A DNA stretch of 22,391 bases, from the NCBI GenBank assembly GCA_050288085.1, contig JBNKDD010000060.1, forward strand, positions 1 to 22,391, written 5' to 3'. Positions 1 through 9,776 of the stretch are shown piece after piece. Both the position numbers and the translations under genes were made by a program. The notes beneath the pieces are model-generated. The model was not told the DNA's origin, made no database searches, and worked only from the letters and a program-made list of their open reading frames with translations. The stretch comes from JBNKDD01 sp050288085. GTDB taxonomy: Bacteria > Chloroflexota > Anaerolineae > Aggregatilineales > UBA3940. Within the stretch, counting starts at the first letter, position 1, and each line of letters starts with the position of its first letter.

Positions 1-1060
1 AAAGAACTCAAGCGATCTCCGTGAATCACGCCGGTTTCTGGATCTCTATAAACCGGAGCCGATCAACGGTGACTTCACCGGGAAACACATCGTATCAGTT
101 AACCAGTTCGACCGGGAGGATCTGCATATCCTGTTTGATGCAACCTCCTCGATCCGCAAGCGGATCAAGCAGGCAGATCGCGGGCTGCTCTCCATCGGCG
201 CGGGGAAGATCATGGCGAATCTGTTCTATGAGGCGTCGACCCGGACCGATATGTCGTTTCAGGCTGCGATGCGCCGCCTGGGTGGTGAGGTTGTCGTCGC
301 GAGCAACGGCGTACAATTTAGCTCTGTCTACAAGGGCGAAAACCTGGGCGATACGGTTCGTGCGGCAGGCTGCTATGCGGACATCATCATCCTGCGCCAC
401 CCGGAAGTCGGATCATCATACGAGGCGGCTTATTATCTCGACCGTCTCGAAGAGCAGATCGGACGGCGGACGGTGGTCATCAGCGGCGGCGATGGCGTCG
501 GCGAACATCCCAGCCAGGCGCTGCTCGATATGTTCACGATCCTTGACTTTAAAGAGGGCTTTGACGGGTTGAAGATCACCATGGTTGGTGACCTCAAACA
601 CGGGCGTACCGTCCATTCACTGGCAAAGCTGCTGGCCCAATATGGGGCCATGGACTCGACATTGAACTTCGTTTCACCTGAGGCGCTGCGGATGCCGGAC
701 TATATCCTCAACTTCTTGAGAGAGCACCAGATTACGTATCGCGAGGTTGATAATCTCTCCGAGGTGATAGGGGACACCGATGTGATCTACTGGACACGGG
801 TGCAGGAAGAACGCTTCGCCGACCGCGCCGAGTATGAGGCGATTAAAGATGGCTTTATCATGACGCCGCCGGTACTGGCTCAGGCCAAGGAAGATGCCAT
901 TCTGATGCATCCGCTCCCCCGTAAGAACGAGATGGGCACGCCGGAAGATCATGATCAACTGGACCAGGACTCACGCTCCGTATACTTCAACCAGATGGAA
1001 AACGGCATGTTTGTCAGGATGGCACTGCTTGCCAAGGTGCTTGGCGGATTCTGGGTATAG
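1..1060 (+). CDS. pyrB: Aspartate carbamoyltransferase catalytic subunit (5' end outside window)
   Basis: Catalyses carbamoyl phosphate + L-aspartate to N-carbamoyl-aspartate, the committed step of pyrimidine synthesis, in the cytoplasm. The frame is open from base 2 to the stop at 1058-1060, so the ATG at 212 is internal. Visible landmarks of the carbamoyltransferase family are FYEASTRT (carbamoyl-phosphate loop), SSVYKGEN (the mobile 80s-loop Lys), GEHPSQALLDMFTI, GDLKHGRTVHSL, TRVQEERF and the C-terminal HPLPR. Overall it resembles the E. coli catalytic chain closely. One oddity: the residue after STRT is Asp, where E. coli has Arg. About 27 codons are visible upstream of the point (GKHIVSVNQF) where the E. 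coli chain begins, so an N-terminal extension is likely. First visible gene of pyrBCDEF; 29 bp separate it from pyrC. No regulatory-chain gene (pyrI) follows. Confidence 0.95.
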   Translation, partial: KNSSDLRESRRFLDLYKPEPINGDFTGKHIVSVNQFDREDLHILFDATSSIRKRIKQADRGLLSIGAGKIMANLFYEASTRTDMSFQAAMRRLGGEVVVASNGVQFSSVYKGENLGDTVRAAGCYADIIILRHPEVGSSYEAAYYLDRLEEQIGRRTVVISGGDGVGEHPSQALLDMFTILDFKEGFDGLKITMVGDLKHGRTVHSLAKLLAQYGAMDSTLNFVSPEALRMPDYILNFLREHQITYREVDNLSEVIGDTDVIYWTRVQEERFADRAEYEAIKDGFIMTPPVLAQAKEDAILMHPLPRKNEMGTPEDHDQLDQDSRSVYFNQMENGMFVRMALLAKVLGGFWV

Positions 1061-1089
1061 CTGTTTCTCTACACAAATACCAAAACACT

Positions 1090-2148
1090 ATGATCAAAAT
1101 TCCTGGAATGATGGACCCGCATGTCCATTTGCGCAGCATGGAATGGTCGCATAAAGGCACGTTTGCCAGCGAGACGGCGGCAGCGTTGGCCGGGGGGTAT
1201 ACGCTTATCCTCGATATGCCCAATACGCCCCCCAGCACAATCTCGCGAGAGGCGCTGGATCGCAAGCTGGGGGAAATCCGGGCGCAGGCGGTCTGCGATT
1301 GGGGAATATACTTCGGGGCCAGCCAATCCGATAACACCGATCAATATGCACAGGTGGGCGGCGAGGTATGCGGGTTAAAGATTTACTGCAACGATACAAC
1401 CGGCGATCTGCTGGTTGAGGATCAAACCCTGCGACAACGCATCTATGAGACATGGCCCGCCGACCGGATGATCGCCGTCCACGCCGAGGGGAAGACGGTT
1501 CTGGAAATCCTTGAGCTGGTGAGGCAAACCGGCAAGCGGACTCATTTCTGCCACATCAGTACGGCGGAGGAGATCGATTATCTGACTCGCGCCAAGAATG
1601 ACGGTCTGCCGGTCAGTATCGGCGTTACGCCGCATCATCTATACCTGACTCAGGATGATGTGTCGCGGCTCGGCTCGTTCGGATTGATGAAGCCGGAATT
1701 GAAGACTGCCGCCGATCAACAAGCCCTGTGGGATGCGGTAAAGGTCGGTGTGGTGGATGTGATCGAATCGGATCATGCACCACATACGTTGGCGGAGAAG
1801 CAGTCAGATAAGCCGCCGTTCGGTGTGCCGGGCCTGGAAACTACCCTCTCCCTGATGCTGCTGGCGGTGCAGGAAGGGCGGATCAGCCTGGAACGCGTGA
1901 TCGAACTGGTGGCAATGAATCCCCGGTGCTTGTTCGGTGTCGCCGAGCAGCCGGAAACCTACACGCTGGTCGATATGGATCAGTCCTGGGTGGTTGATAA
2001 TTCGGTGCTGCTGACCGCCGCGAAGTGGTCACCGTTTGCCGGGATGCGACTGCCGGGTAAGGTGGTCGAGGTGTGGCTGCGCGGAACGAAGGTCTACGAC
2101 GGGGAGATGGTGCTGGTCGCGGATGGGTTCGGTATGGGCTGCGCATGA
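1090..2148 (+). CDS. pyrC: Dihydroorotase, CAD-like type
   Basis: Zinc amidohydrolase that cyclises carbamoyl-aspartate to dihydroorotate. The 352-residue protein has DPHVHLR (His11, His13), GLKIYCND (Lys97, candidate carboxylated zinc-bridging Lys), AVHAEG (His131), FCHIS (His155) and ESDHAPHT (Asp228). Spacing of these residues matches, within one residue, the zinc ligands I recall for the dihydroorotase domain of animal CAD, and flanking segments (YETWPAD, VTPHHLYLT, SDHAPHTLAEK, GVPGLETTL, KWSPFAG) are also CAD-like. It is shorter than typical ~420-residue bacterial type I enzymes. ATG 1090 has no good ribosome-binding site, so translational coupling to pyrB is possible. It overlaps pyrD by an ATGA junction. 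Function is certain; subtype assignment is from motif comparison only. Confidence 0.95.
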   Translation: MIKIPGMMDPHVHLRSMEWSHKGTFASETAAALAGGYTLILDMPNTPPSTISREALDRKLGEIRAQAVCDWGIYFGASQSDNTDQYAQVGGEVCGLKIYCNDTTGDLLVEDQTLRQRIYETWPADRMIAVHAEGKTVLEILELVRQTGKRTHFCHISTAEEIDYLTRAKNDGLPVSIGVTPHHLYLTQDDVSRLGSFGLMKPELKTAADQQALWDAVKVGVVDVIESDHAPHTLAEKQSDKPPFGVPGLETTLSLMLLAVQEGRISLERVIELVAMNPRCLFGVAEQPETYTLVDMDQSWVVDNSVLLTAAKWSPFAGMRLPGKVVEVWLRGTKVYDGEMVLVADGFGMGCA

Positions 2149-3263
2149 ACCGGATGCTTCTTACCCTTTACGACCTGCTCTACAGGGGAATCGCCCGCCC
2201 GGTGATCTTCCGCAAAAGCGCGGCGTGGAGTCATAAGCGCGCCCTGGAATTGATGCGCTATGCCGATCAAAATCCGGCTTTGCTCTGGCTGATGCGTACC
2301 GCTCACCGGTTGAGCTTCGAATCACAGCCGGTGCAAATCGGTGGGGCGGAGCTTCCGCTGCCCTATATGCTGGCGGCGGGCTGGGTGAAGGGGGACGGCT
2401 TCGACTCGGAAGAGAGCGCCCTCGAAGCGGTGCGCAGCGGGCGGAATATCATCCCCGGTTGGCGTTCGATACCCGCCTTGCTCGGCCTGGTGGAATTCGG
2501 ATCGTTTACGCGCTGGCCTCGGCTGGGCAATGAAGGCACGGTGATCTGGCGCGATGAGCCGACTCGTTCTACGCAGAACCGGGTCGGGTTGAAGAATCCG
2601 GGAGTGGAAGCAGCGGCGGAATTCCTGGCGGCGCGGAAAGCACTTCTGCCGGAGGTGTACGGGATCAACATCGCGGTGACTCCCGGCGTGGATGATCCGG
2701 CGCAGCAGAAAACCGAGGTTCTGGAATCTATCGATGCGTTCTTGCGGCGGGATATCATCCCGGCGTGGTTTGCCCTGAATCTGAGCTGCCCGAACACCGA
2801 GGATGATCCGGCGGGGAATCAATCAGGGGAACTGGCCGAACTGATCACCGGAGCGGTGATCAAGGTGCTTGGTGATGCCGCGCCGCTGTGGGTAAAGATC
2901 GGCCCGACATTGGCCGATCAGCAGGTCAGCGAACTGGTGCGGGCCTTCGCCGGGACGGGCGTGCGGGCTGTGATCGCGACCAATACGCTGCCCGGCCCGA
3001 CACCGGATGATCCGAGCATCAAGGCGGGCTTTGGGGGCGGAAGGCTGCACGCCTCGGCGGTCGAGATGGTGCAGAGGATAGCACGGGAGATCGCGCAGAA
3101 TGACTGGCCCATCGACGTGATCGGGTGCGGCGGCGTAGAAGATGGACAGACTTATCAGGATTTTAGCGCGGCGGGTGCTGCCGGTGTGCAGTATCTCTCT
3201 GCGCTGATCTATCGCGGCCCGCTGGCAGCCGCATTGGTACAGAAAGAGGTCTTGCATGGATGA
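2145..3263 (+). CDS. pyrD: Dihydroorotate dehydrogenase, class-2-like with catalytic-position Cys
   Basis: FMN enzyme oxidising dihydroorotate to orotate. The start is taken at ATG 2145, in an ATGA overlap with the pyrC stop, giving 372 residues; an upstream in-frame ATG at 2073 would lie deep inside pyrC. An N-terminal ~60-residue amphipathic helical stretch (YDLLYRGIARPVIF, HKRALELMRYA) precedes the barrel, as in membrane-associated, quinone-linked class 2 enzymes. Barrel landmarks: PYMLAAGWVKGDGF, LVEFGSFTRWPRLGNEG, NRVGLKNPG, GINIAVTPG, ALNLSCPNT, KIGPTL, IATNT, GFGGGRLHASA, VIGCGGVEDG, SALIYRGP. The catalytic loop reads NLSCPNT, with Cys215 where class 2 enzymes carry Ser (NISSPNT) and class 1 enzymes carry Cys. 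No pyrK-like electron-transfer subunit is nearby. The electron acceptor is therefore uncertain. Confidence 0.9.
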   Translation: MNRMLLTLYDLLYRGIARPVIFRKSAAWSHKRALELMRYADQNPALLWLMRTAHRLSFESQPVQIGGAELPLPYMLAAGWVKGDGFDSEESALEAVRSGRNIIPGWRSIPALLGLVEFGSFTRWPRLGNEGTVIWRDEPTRSTQNRVGLKNPGVEAAAEFLAARKALLPEVYGINIAVTPGVDDPAQQKTEVLESIDAFLRRDIIPAWFALNLSCPNTEDDPAGNQSGELAELITGAVIKVLGDAAPLWVKIGPTLADQQVSELVRAFAGTGVRAVIATNTLPGPTPDDPSIKAGFGGGRLHASAVEMVQRIAREIAQNDWPIDVIGCGGVEDGQTYQDFSAAGAAGVQYLSALIYRGPLAAALVQKEVLHG

Positions 3264-3891
3264 TCTGACCGGACAAATTGCCGCCGCATTGATCGAGATC
3301 GGTGCGGTGAGCTTCACCCCATCGCAGCCGGTGACGTTTAAATCCGGGCTGCTCTCGCCGATCTATGTCGATAACCGGCGGCTGCCGTTTCACCCTGAGG
3401 CGTGGCGATTGGTGATCCTCGGATTTGAGCAGCTGATCGCCGACCGGGCGATCAACTTCGATGCTATCGCCGGGATTGAAACGGCGGGCATTCCGCACGG
3501 CGCGGCGCTGGCCTATCACTTGCAAAGGCCGTCGATATTTGTGCGTAAACAGCCCAAGGATCACGGGAAGAAAAAACTGGTGGAAGGGGGCGATGTCACC
3601 GGAAAAACCGTGCTGCTGATCGAGGATCATATCACCACCGGGGGCAGCAGCCTGGCGGGTGTTGATGCCCTTCGATCCGAGGGGGCGGCGGTGGAGCACT
3701 GCCTGGCGATCACCAGCTACGGGTTCCCGGAGACGGACACGGTATTCAATGCTGCCGGGGTAAAGCTCCAGGTGCTGTGTGAGCTCCCAACGCTGTTGGA
3801 AGTCGCTTTGCAGAAGGAGCTGTTCAGCCAGGAAGAACTCGCCATGATCCGCGATTGGTCACATGATCCCCATCATTGGAAAAAAGGATAG
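3256..3891 (+). CDS. pyrE: Orotate phosphoribosyltransferase
   Basis: Transfers the phosphoribosyl group of PRPP to orotate to give OMP. The 211-residue protein shows FKSGLLSPIYVDNR near the N-terminus, AGIETAGIPHGAALAY, the basic flexible loop RKQPKDHGKKK (97-107) and the PRPP-binding motif LLIEDHITTGGSS (120-132), with His where many homologues have Val. Length is normal for the family. The start ATG 3256 overlaps the pyrD stop by 8 bp and has AGAGG about 8 bases upstream, consistent with translational coupling. The next gene, pyrF, begins 5 bp after its stop, so the last two steps of UMP synthesis are adjacent, as in the fused eukaryotic UMP synthase. Confidence 0.97.
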   Translation: MDDLTGQIAAALIEIGAVSFTPSQPVTFKSGLLSPIYVDNRRLPFHPEAWRLVILGFEQLIADRAINFDAIAGIETAGIPHGAALAYHLQRPSIFVRKQPKDHGKKKLVEGGDVTGKTVLLIEDHITTGGSSLAGVDALRSEGAAVEHCLAITSYGFPETDTVFNAAGVKLQVLCELPTLLEVALQKELFSQEELAMIRDWSHDPHHWKKG

Positions 3892-3896
3892 GACAT

Positions 3897-4697
3897 ATGA
3901 ATGCAGTCGATAAGTATAATGCACGGGTCGATACGGTGGAATCGCTGGTTTGTGTTGGGCTGGACAGCGCGATCAGTCGCCTGCCGGATCGGTTCCGGGA
4001 GAGCGATAGACCACAGTTTGATTTCAACCGCTGGATCATTGAGCAGACGCACCCATTTGCCAGTGCGTATAAACCCAACATGGCGTTCTACGAGGCACGG
4101 GGCGATGCGGGGCTGCGGGATCTCAAGCTGACTATCGACTATTTGCGGGAGACGCATCCCGACATCCTGACGATCTGTGATGCCAAACGGGCCGACATCG
4201 GCAGTACGAATACCGGTTATGTGGGGGAGATATTCGATTGGCTGGGTTTCGATGCCGTGACGCTCAACCCGTACCTGGGTCGAGAGGCGCTGGCCCCGTT
4301 CCTGGAGCGGGGGGATAAGGGCTGCATTTTGCTATGCCGCACATCGAATCCGGGGGCGGGCGAGTTTCAGGATTTGCTGATCGATGGTGAGCCGCTGTGG
4401 GCGGTCATCGCCCGGAGTATCTGCGATACCTGGAATGTGCCGGGTAATTGTATGCTGGTGGCCGGGGCGACTTACCCGGATGAATTACGCCGCATCCGGG
4501 AGATTGCCGGAGAGATGACGCTGCTTGTGCCGGGGATTGGCGCACAGGGCGGCGAGGTCGAACAGACCGTAACCGCCGGACTTAACACGGCGGGCAGGGG
4601 GATGATCATCAATTCCTCGCGGGGGATCATCTTCGCGGACGACCCCCCGGCTGAAGCTGATAAGCTAAGAGATGAGATCAACCGGTATAGAAGGTGA
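3897..4697 (+). CDS. pyrF: Orotidine-5'-phosphate decarboxylase, type 2
   Basis: Decarboxylates OMP to UMP. The start chosen is ATG 3897, preceded by AAGGA about 10 bases upstream; a TTG at 3876 inside pyrE would add seven residues without support. The product has 266 residues. The catalytic Asp-Lys-x-x-Asp tetrad region reads DAKRAD (95-100), followed by IGSTNTGYV; VTLNPYLG and a C-terminal LVPGIGAQGG plus INSSRGI (phosphate-binding segments) mark the type 2 (long) subfamily rather than the ~230-residue type 1. The gene ends 9 bp from the stop of the convergent kinase gene, so there is no room for a conventional terminator; a short GGTGA/TCACC repeat sits across the junction. Confidence 0.96.
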   Translation: MNAVDKYNARVDTVESLVCVGLDSAISRLPDRFRESDRPQFDFNRWIIEQTHPFASAYKPNMAFYEARGDAGLRDLKLTIDYLRETHPDILTICDAKRADIGSTNTGYVGEIFDWLGFDAVTLNPYLGREALAPFLERGDKGCILLCRTSNPGAGEFQDLLIDGEPLWAVIARSICDTWNVPGNCMLVAGATYPDELRRIREIAGEMTLLVPGIGAQGGEVEQTVTAGLNTAGRGMIINSSRGIIFADDPPAEADKLRDEINRYRR

Positions 4698-4706
4698 AAT
4701 CACCGG

Positions 4707-6179
4707 TCAGCGCTCTTGCTCTATGAGTTTTTTATAGCGGGTATATGCCTCGTCCCAGGCAGGCGTAGGCTGCGGCTCATAGGTATTGGACTGCCGGACT
4801 AACTGCCGCCCTTCCGCGAGTGACGCGATATCACCTGACGCTTTGGCCTGTACCAGAATATTGCCTACCGCCGTCGCCTCTGCCGGGCCTGCGATCACAA
4901 TGCGACCGGTGGCATCGGCGGCCAGTTGATTGAGCAGCGTATTTTTCGAGCCGCCGCCGATCACGTGAATGACCGGGTAGTGCTTGCCGGTCAGACGTTC
5001 GAGATGGTTCAGGGTCAGGCGATATTCCAGGGCCAGACTCTCCAGGGCACAGCGGATGATGGCTCCTTTGTCCTGCGGCACCGGTTGACCGGTATCCTGG
5101 CAGAAAGATTGGATGGCGGCTGGCATATCATCCGGCGCAAGGAAACGATTATCAGTGGGTAGGATCAGCGAGCCAAAGGCCGGTGACTGGCCTGCCAGCT
5201 CGGTGAGTTTGGAATAGCTGAATTCCTGCCCGGTTTTAGCCCATTGGCGGCGGCACTCCTGGACAGTCCATAACCCGGCGATATTCTTGAGGAAGCGAAT
5301 CCGGCCATCTGCGCCGCCTTCGTTGGTGAAATCGGCTTGCATTGCTTCTTCGTTGATCAGCGGTTGATCGAGTTCGACTCCCATCAATGACCAGGTGCCG
5401 GAACTGATATAGACATAATCGGGTTGGGAAGCGGGCACCGCCGCAATCGCGCAGGCGGTGTCATGCCCGGCCCCGGCAATGACGAGGGTATCCGTTAAGC
5501 CGGTTTCACTTGCGACGGATGGTCGCAGCTTACCGAGTACGGTTCCCGATGGAATCACTTCCCCGAATATGCGGTGAGGAATGTCCAGCGCGGACAGCAC
5601 CTCAAATGCCCAATCGTGCGTTTGTGGGTTGTAGCACTGGGTGGTGGTCGAGATGGTGAATTCGTTGGCTTTGCACCCGGTCAGGAAGAAGTTGAACAGG
5701 TCGGGTATATTGAGGAAAGTCTGGGCAATCGACAGGGCAGGCGAACCGGCGATCACCAGCGCGAGAAGCTGATACAGGCTGTTGAACTGGATAAACTGGG
5801 TTCCGGTCTGGCGGTAGATATCCGGCTGTGGCAGGCGCTCAAAGGCTGTTTCTATCATGCCATCCGTGCTAGAATCACGGTATTGATGCGGATTGCCGAT
5901 CAAGGTGTCGTGAGAATCCAGCAGGCCAAAATCCACGCCCCAGGTATCCAACCCAATGCTGCTCAGACTGCCCCCTGTATACTGCCTAGCCAGATACAAC
6001 CCCTGTTTGATCTCATTCCACAGCCGCAGCACATCCCAGAATAGATGATCACCCAGGCGAACCGCGCCGTTTTTGAAACGGTGTATCTCGTGAAGCTGGA
6101 TGGAATTGGTGGTCAGGCTGCCGACAATCACCCGCCCGCTTTCTGCACCCAGATCAACCGCTGCATAGGTCTTAGCCAT
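4707..6179 (-). CDS. FGGY-family sugar kinase, rhamnulokinase-like (possible fuculokinase)
   Basis: ATP-dependent kinase of a ketose such as L-rhamnulose or L-fuculose. The 490-residue protein carries DLGAESGRV at residues 9-17 (phosphate-binding loop of the actin-like fold), GLDTWGVDFGLL (76-87), AGAGHDTACA with probable catalytic Asp240, ISSGTWSLMG, and near the C-terminus VIGGGSKNTLLNQLAADATG and AGPAEATAVGN. These match the RhaB subfamily better than the FucK subfamily as I know them. The neighbours are an L-fucose isomerase and a FucU/RbsD mutarotase, and no rhamnose isomerase is seen, so the physiological substrate may be L-fuculose. It is last in the manA-fucU-fucI-kinase run, 20 bp after fucI. 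Family certain, substrate not. Confidence 0.9.
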   Translation of the reverse strand: MAKTYAAVDLGAESGRVIVGSLTTNSIQLHEIHRFKNGAVRLGDHLFWDVLRLWNEIKQGLYLARQYTGGSLSSIGLDTWGVDFGLLDSHDTLIGNPHQYRDSSTDGMIETAFERLPQPDIYRQTGTQFIQFNSLYQLLALVIAGSPALSIAQTFLNIPDLFNFFLTGCKANEFTISTTTQCYNPQTHDWAFEVLSALDIPHRIFGEVIPSGTVLGKLRPSVASETGLTDTLVIAGAGHDTACAIAAVPASQPDYVYISSGTWSLMGVELDQPLINEEAMQADFTNEGGADGRIRFLKNIAGLWTVQECRRQWAKTGQEFSYSKLTELAGQSPAFGSLILPTDNRFLAPDDMPAAIQSFCQDTGQPVPQDKGAIIRCALESLALEYRLTLNHLERLTGKHYPVIHVIGGGSKNTLLNQLAADATGRIVIAGPAEATAVGNILVQAKASGDIASLAEGRQLVRQSNTYEPQPTPAWDEAYTRYKKLIEQER

Positions 6180-6199
6180 GTTCTCCGGCGGCCCCTCTC

Positions 6200-8011
<1,812 letters not shown>

Positions 8012-8059
8012 GTTTTTCTCCTGGAAAATTCAAACGGTTTGCTCCATGATAACTCAATT

Positions 8060-8467
8060 TTATGCATCTTCAGGCGGCTGCTCGGATACGATGATCATAT
8101 TGCCGTATTGGGTGGTGTCGCCGGTTCGGATCAGGCCGATGGCCTTCGGGACTTTTTCTTTAAACAGGTTATGCGGCTGATAGGTGATGGGAAGTCCTTT
8201 CAGCGCTGCGGAAAAATCAGCTTTTACCGGGTCGGTATTCTCGTCCAGGAATTCCTGGGCCATGAAGACCTCGCCGACATCACAGCTATTTCGAACGGCT
8301 TTAAACACCTGGAGGACTGTCGGGATGTCGTCAACGAGGGATAGGTCAACAGTCTCAATCATGGGCCAGTAGGGGAAACCTCTATCGGAGATCACCAGCA
8401 TGTTGGTATGCCGGACCCTCGCCAGCAGTGATAATACCTGGGGATTCAGAATACCTGTCTTAAGCAT
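8060..8467 (-). CDS. fucU: RbsD/FucU family sugar mutarotase
   Basis: Interconverts anomers or pyranose/furanose forms of a free sugar before isomerisation. The 135-residue protein begins MLKTGILNPQVLSLLARVRH, with His20 at the conserved catalytic position and Asp28 in VISDRG. The C-terminal RTGDTTQYGNMIIVS is closer to the FucU form (RTGE...Y.N) than to the RbsD form (SGE..PY.N), and the adjacent L-fucose isomerase supports fucose mutarotase over ribose pyranase. A strong Shine-Dalgarno AGGAGG precedes ATG 8467. Gap to manA is 28 bp, so this is the same transcript. Confidence 0.88.
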   Translation of the reverse strand: MLKTGILNPQVLSLLARVRHTNMLVISDRGFPYWPMIETVDLSLVDDIPTVLQVFKAVRNSCDVGEVFMAQEFLDENTDPVKADFSAALKGLPITYQPHNLFKEKVPKAIGLIRTGDTTQYGNMIIVSEQPPEDA

Positions 8468-8495
8468 GATCCAATCCTCCTATTGCGTTATGGGC

Positions 8496-9482
8496 TCAAT
8501 TATGATGATGCGCACGGAGCAGCGTCGCACCATCTTCTGAGCGGATAGTAAATACCCCCAATGCTGCGGGCAGCAAAGTAAATTGAACAGCGTCTATAAG
8601 AAGATCATTCACTGATGCCGCCCCATCAATCACGCCCCAGATTTCGAGGCTGTCCCCGGCACAAACTCCCGCAAATACAGCCTTCGGGTCAAGTGTCACC
8701 CGCTCGACCGTAAAATACTCGTTCTGGCACAGCCGCCAGCGCGAGACTCCACCATTCTCGCAGATTGGTTCGGGCGGGCACAGCTCCGGCTCGACCTGCT
8801 CGAAGTTGATCACGTCGAGCGCTTTGTCGATGTGCAGCGGGCGCGGCTGACCGTCGTTGCCCATCCGGTTCCAATCGTAGACACGGTAGGTGGCATCGGA
8901 ATTTTGTTGAATCTCGGCGATCAGCGTCCCGTCCATAATGGCGTGTAAAGACCCTGCCGGAACACAGATGTGATCACCTGCCTTGACGGGGACATGATGC
9001 AGATAAGGTTCTAAACGGCCAGCGGCGATTGCCTCCCGGAAGTTCTCCGGGGTTGTTCCTTCGGTCACGCCGAAGATCACTTCGGCTCCGGGCCTGGCAT
9101 TGAGCACAACCCACATCTCGGTTTTACCGAGTTCGTTCCCCTCGTTTTTAAGGGCGTAAGTGTCGTTGGGATGTACCTGGACGGACAGGGGTTTATTGGC
9201 GTCGAGAATTTTAACCAGGAGTGGGAACTTGCCGCGTTCGAGCGCCCAGGCGTAATTACTGCCTACGAGGTTACTTCCCAGTTCTAATAGTAGATCGGTG
9301 AGCGGTTTACCGGCATATGCTCCATTGCTGATAATGGTGGTCCCGTTGTTATGCCCTGCGATCTCCCAGCTTTCGGCTACGATTCCATCGGGGATGTCAC
9401 GGCCCAGTTGTTCAAGGTTCCGCCCGCCCCAGGGATAATCCTTAAAAACAGGTGAAAACAACAGTGGATAAAGTTTTGTCAT
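8496..9482 (-). CDS. manA: Mannose-6-phosphate isomerase, type I
   Basis: Zn-dependent interconversion of fructose 6-phosphate and mannose 6-phosphate. The 328-residue cupin-fold protein is the short (Bacillus-like) form. Zinc ligands are visible as Gln102 and His104 in VQVHPND, Glu122 in KTEMW and His180 in AGSLHA; the N-terminal KDYPWGG and IQQNSDATYRVYDWNR are further family signatures. It is the first gene after a ~295-bp gap downstream of the transporter and heads the isomerase/kinase group. GAGGG lies upstream of ATG 9482. It could feed Man-6-P toward the GDP-mannose-using operon at 17040-21411, though no phosphomannomutase is seen in the window. It could instead serve mannose catabolism. 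Confidence 0.95.
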   Translation of the reverse strand: MTKLYPLLFSPVFKDYPWGGRNLEQLGRDIPDGIVAESWEIAGHNNGTTIISNGAYAGKPLTDLLLELGSNLVGSNYAWALERGKFPLLVKILDANKPLSVQVHPNDTYALKNEGNELGKTEMWVVLNARPGAEVIFGVTEGTTPENFREAIAAGRLEPYLHHVPVKAGDHICVPAGSLHAIMDGTLIAEIQQNSDATYRVYDWNRMGNDGQPRPLHIDKALDVINFEQVEPELCPPEPICENGGVSRWRLCQNEYFTVERVTLDPKAVFAGVCAGDSLEIWGVIDGAASVNDLLIDAVQFTLLPAALGVFTIRSEDGATLLRAHHHN

Positions 9483-9776
9483 GCAACCCTCTTACTTGTC
9501 TTGAGGAAAATCTCCAATGTAGATTTAGACACTAGATAAAGCAGTTGGGAGTCTGACCCAACTCCAATTTGAGAAAATAATTGACAACCGCCAGATGATC
9601 GATTGTCGGGGTAAATTCTAAAGATACATAAAAGATTTTCCCAAAACCGTAGGGGAACCGGATGAGAATACCTTTTGCCCGGCCAAATCATATGATGGCA
9701 CGACGGCCCACCCTGTTGAGGACGGACCGTCTGCCATAAGAAGTATACCTGTCGTCAGTAGTAGATCAGCCGGAGA
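9483..9776. other. Intergenic leader between lipoprotein gene and manA
   Basis: This 294-bp non-coding stretch separates the transporter lipoprotein gene from manA on the minus strand. It holds two hairpins: an imperfect 8-bp one at 9702-9709/9724-9731 shortly after the lipoprotein stop, without a following T-run, and a perfect 7-bp one nearer manA. No copy of the window's LacI-type palindrome and no convincing sigma70 promoter for manA was found, so manA may be expressed by read-through or from an unrecognised promoter. The 70-codon frame at 9479-9691 on the minus strand shows no recognisable protein. Confidence 0.6.
9543..9563. repeat. Perfect inverted repeat upstream of manA
   Basis: AGTTGGG at 9543-9549 and CCCAACT at 9557-9563 form a perfect 7-bp stem around a 7-base centre, 61-81 bp upstream of the manA start. 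It may be an operator for an unidentified regulator or an mRNA hairpin in the manA leader. It does not match the LacI-type palindrome seen elsewhere here. Confidence 0.55.

Noticed and set aside
2073..2144. Upstream in-frame ATG that would lengthen PyrD by 24 residues
   Set aside because: It would overlap pyrC by 76 bp; the ATGA junction at 2145 is the normal operon arrangement and the extra residues are low-complexity basic sequence.
9581..9617. TTGACA on the plus strand upstream of manA
   Set aside because: No -10 at suitable spacing (nearest TAAATT is 25 bp away) and no plus-strand gene downstream.
9479..9691. 70-codon minus-strand frame upstream of manA
   Set aside because: Lies in a leader region, overlaps the manA start by one codon and contains the inverted repeat; no protein resemblance.
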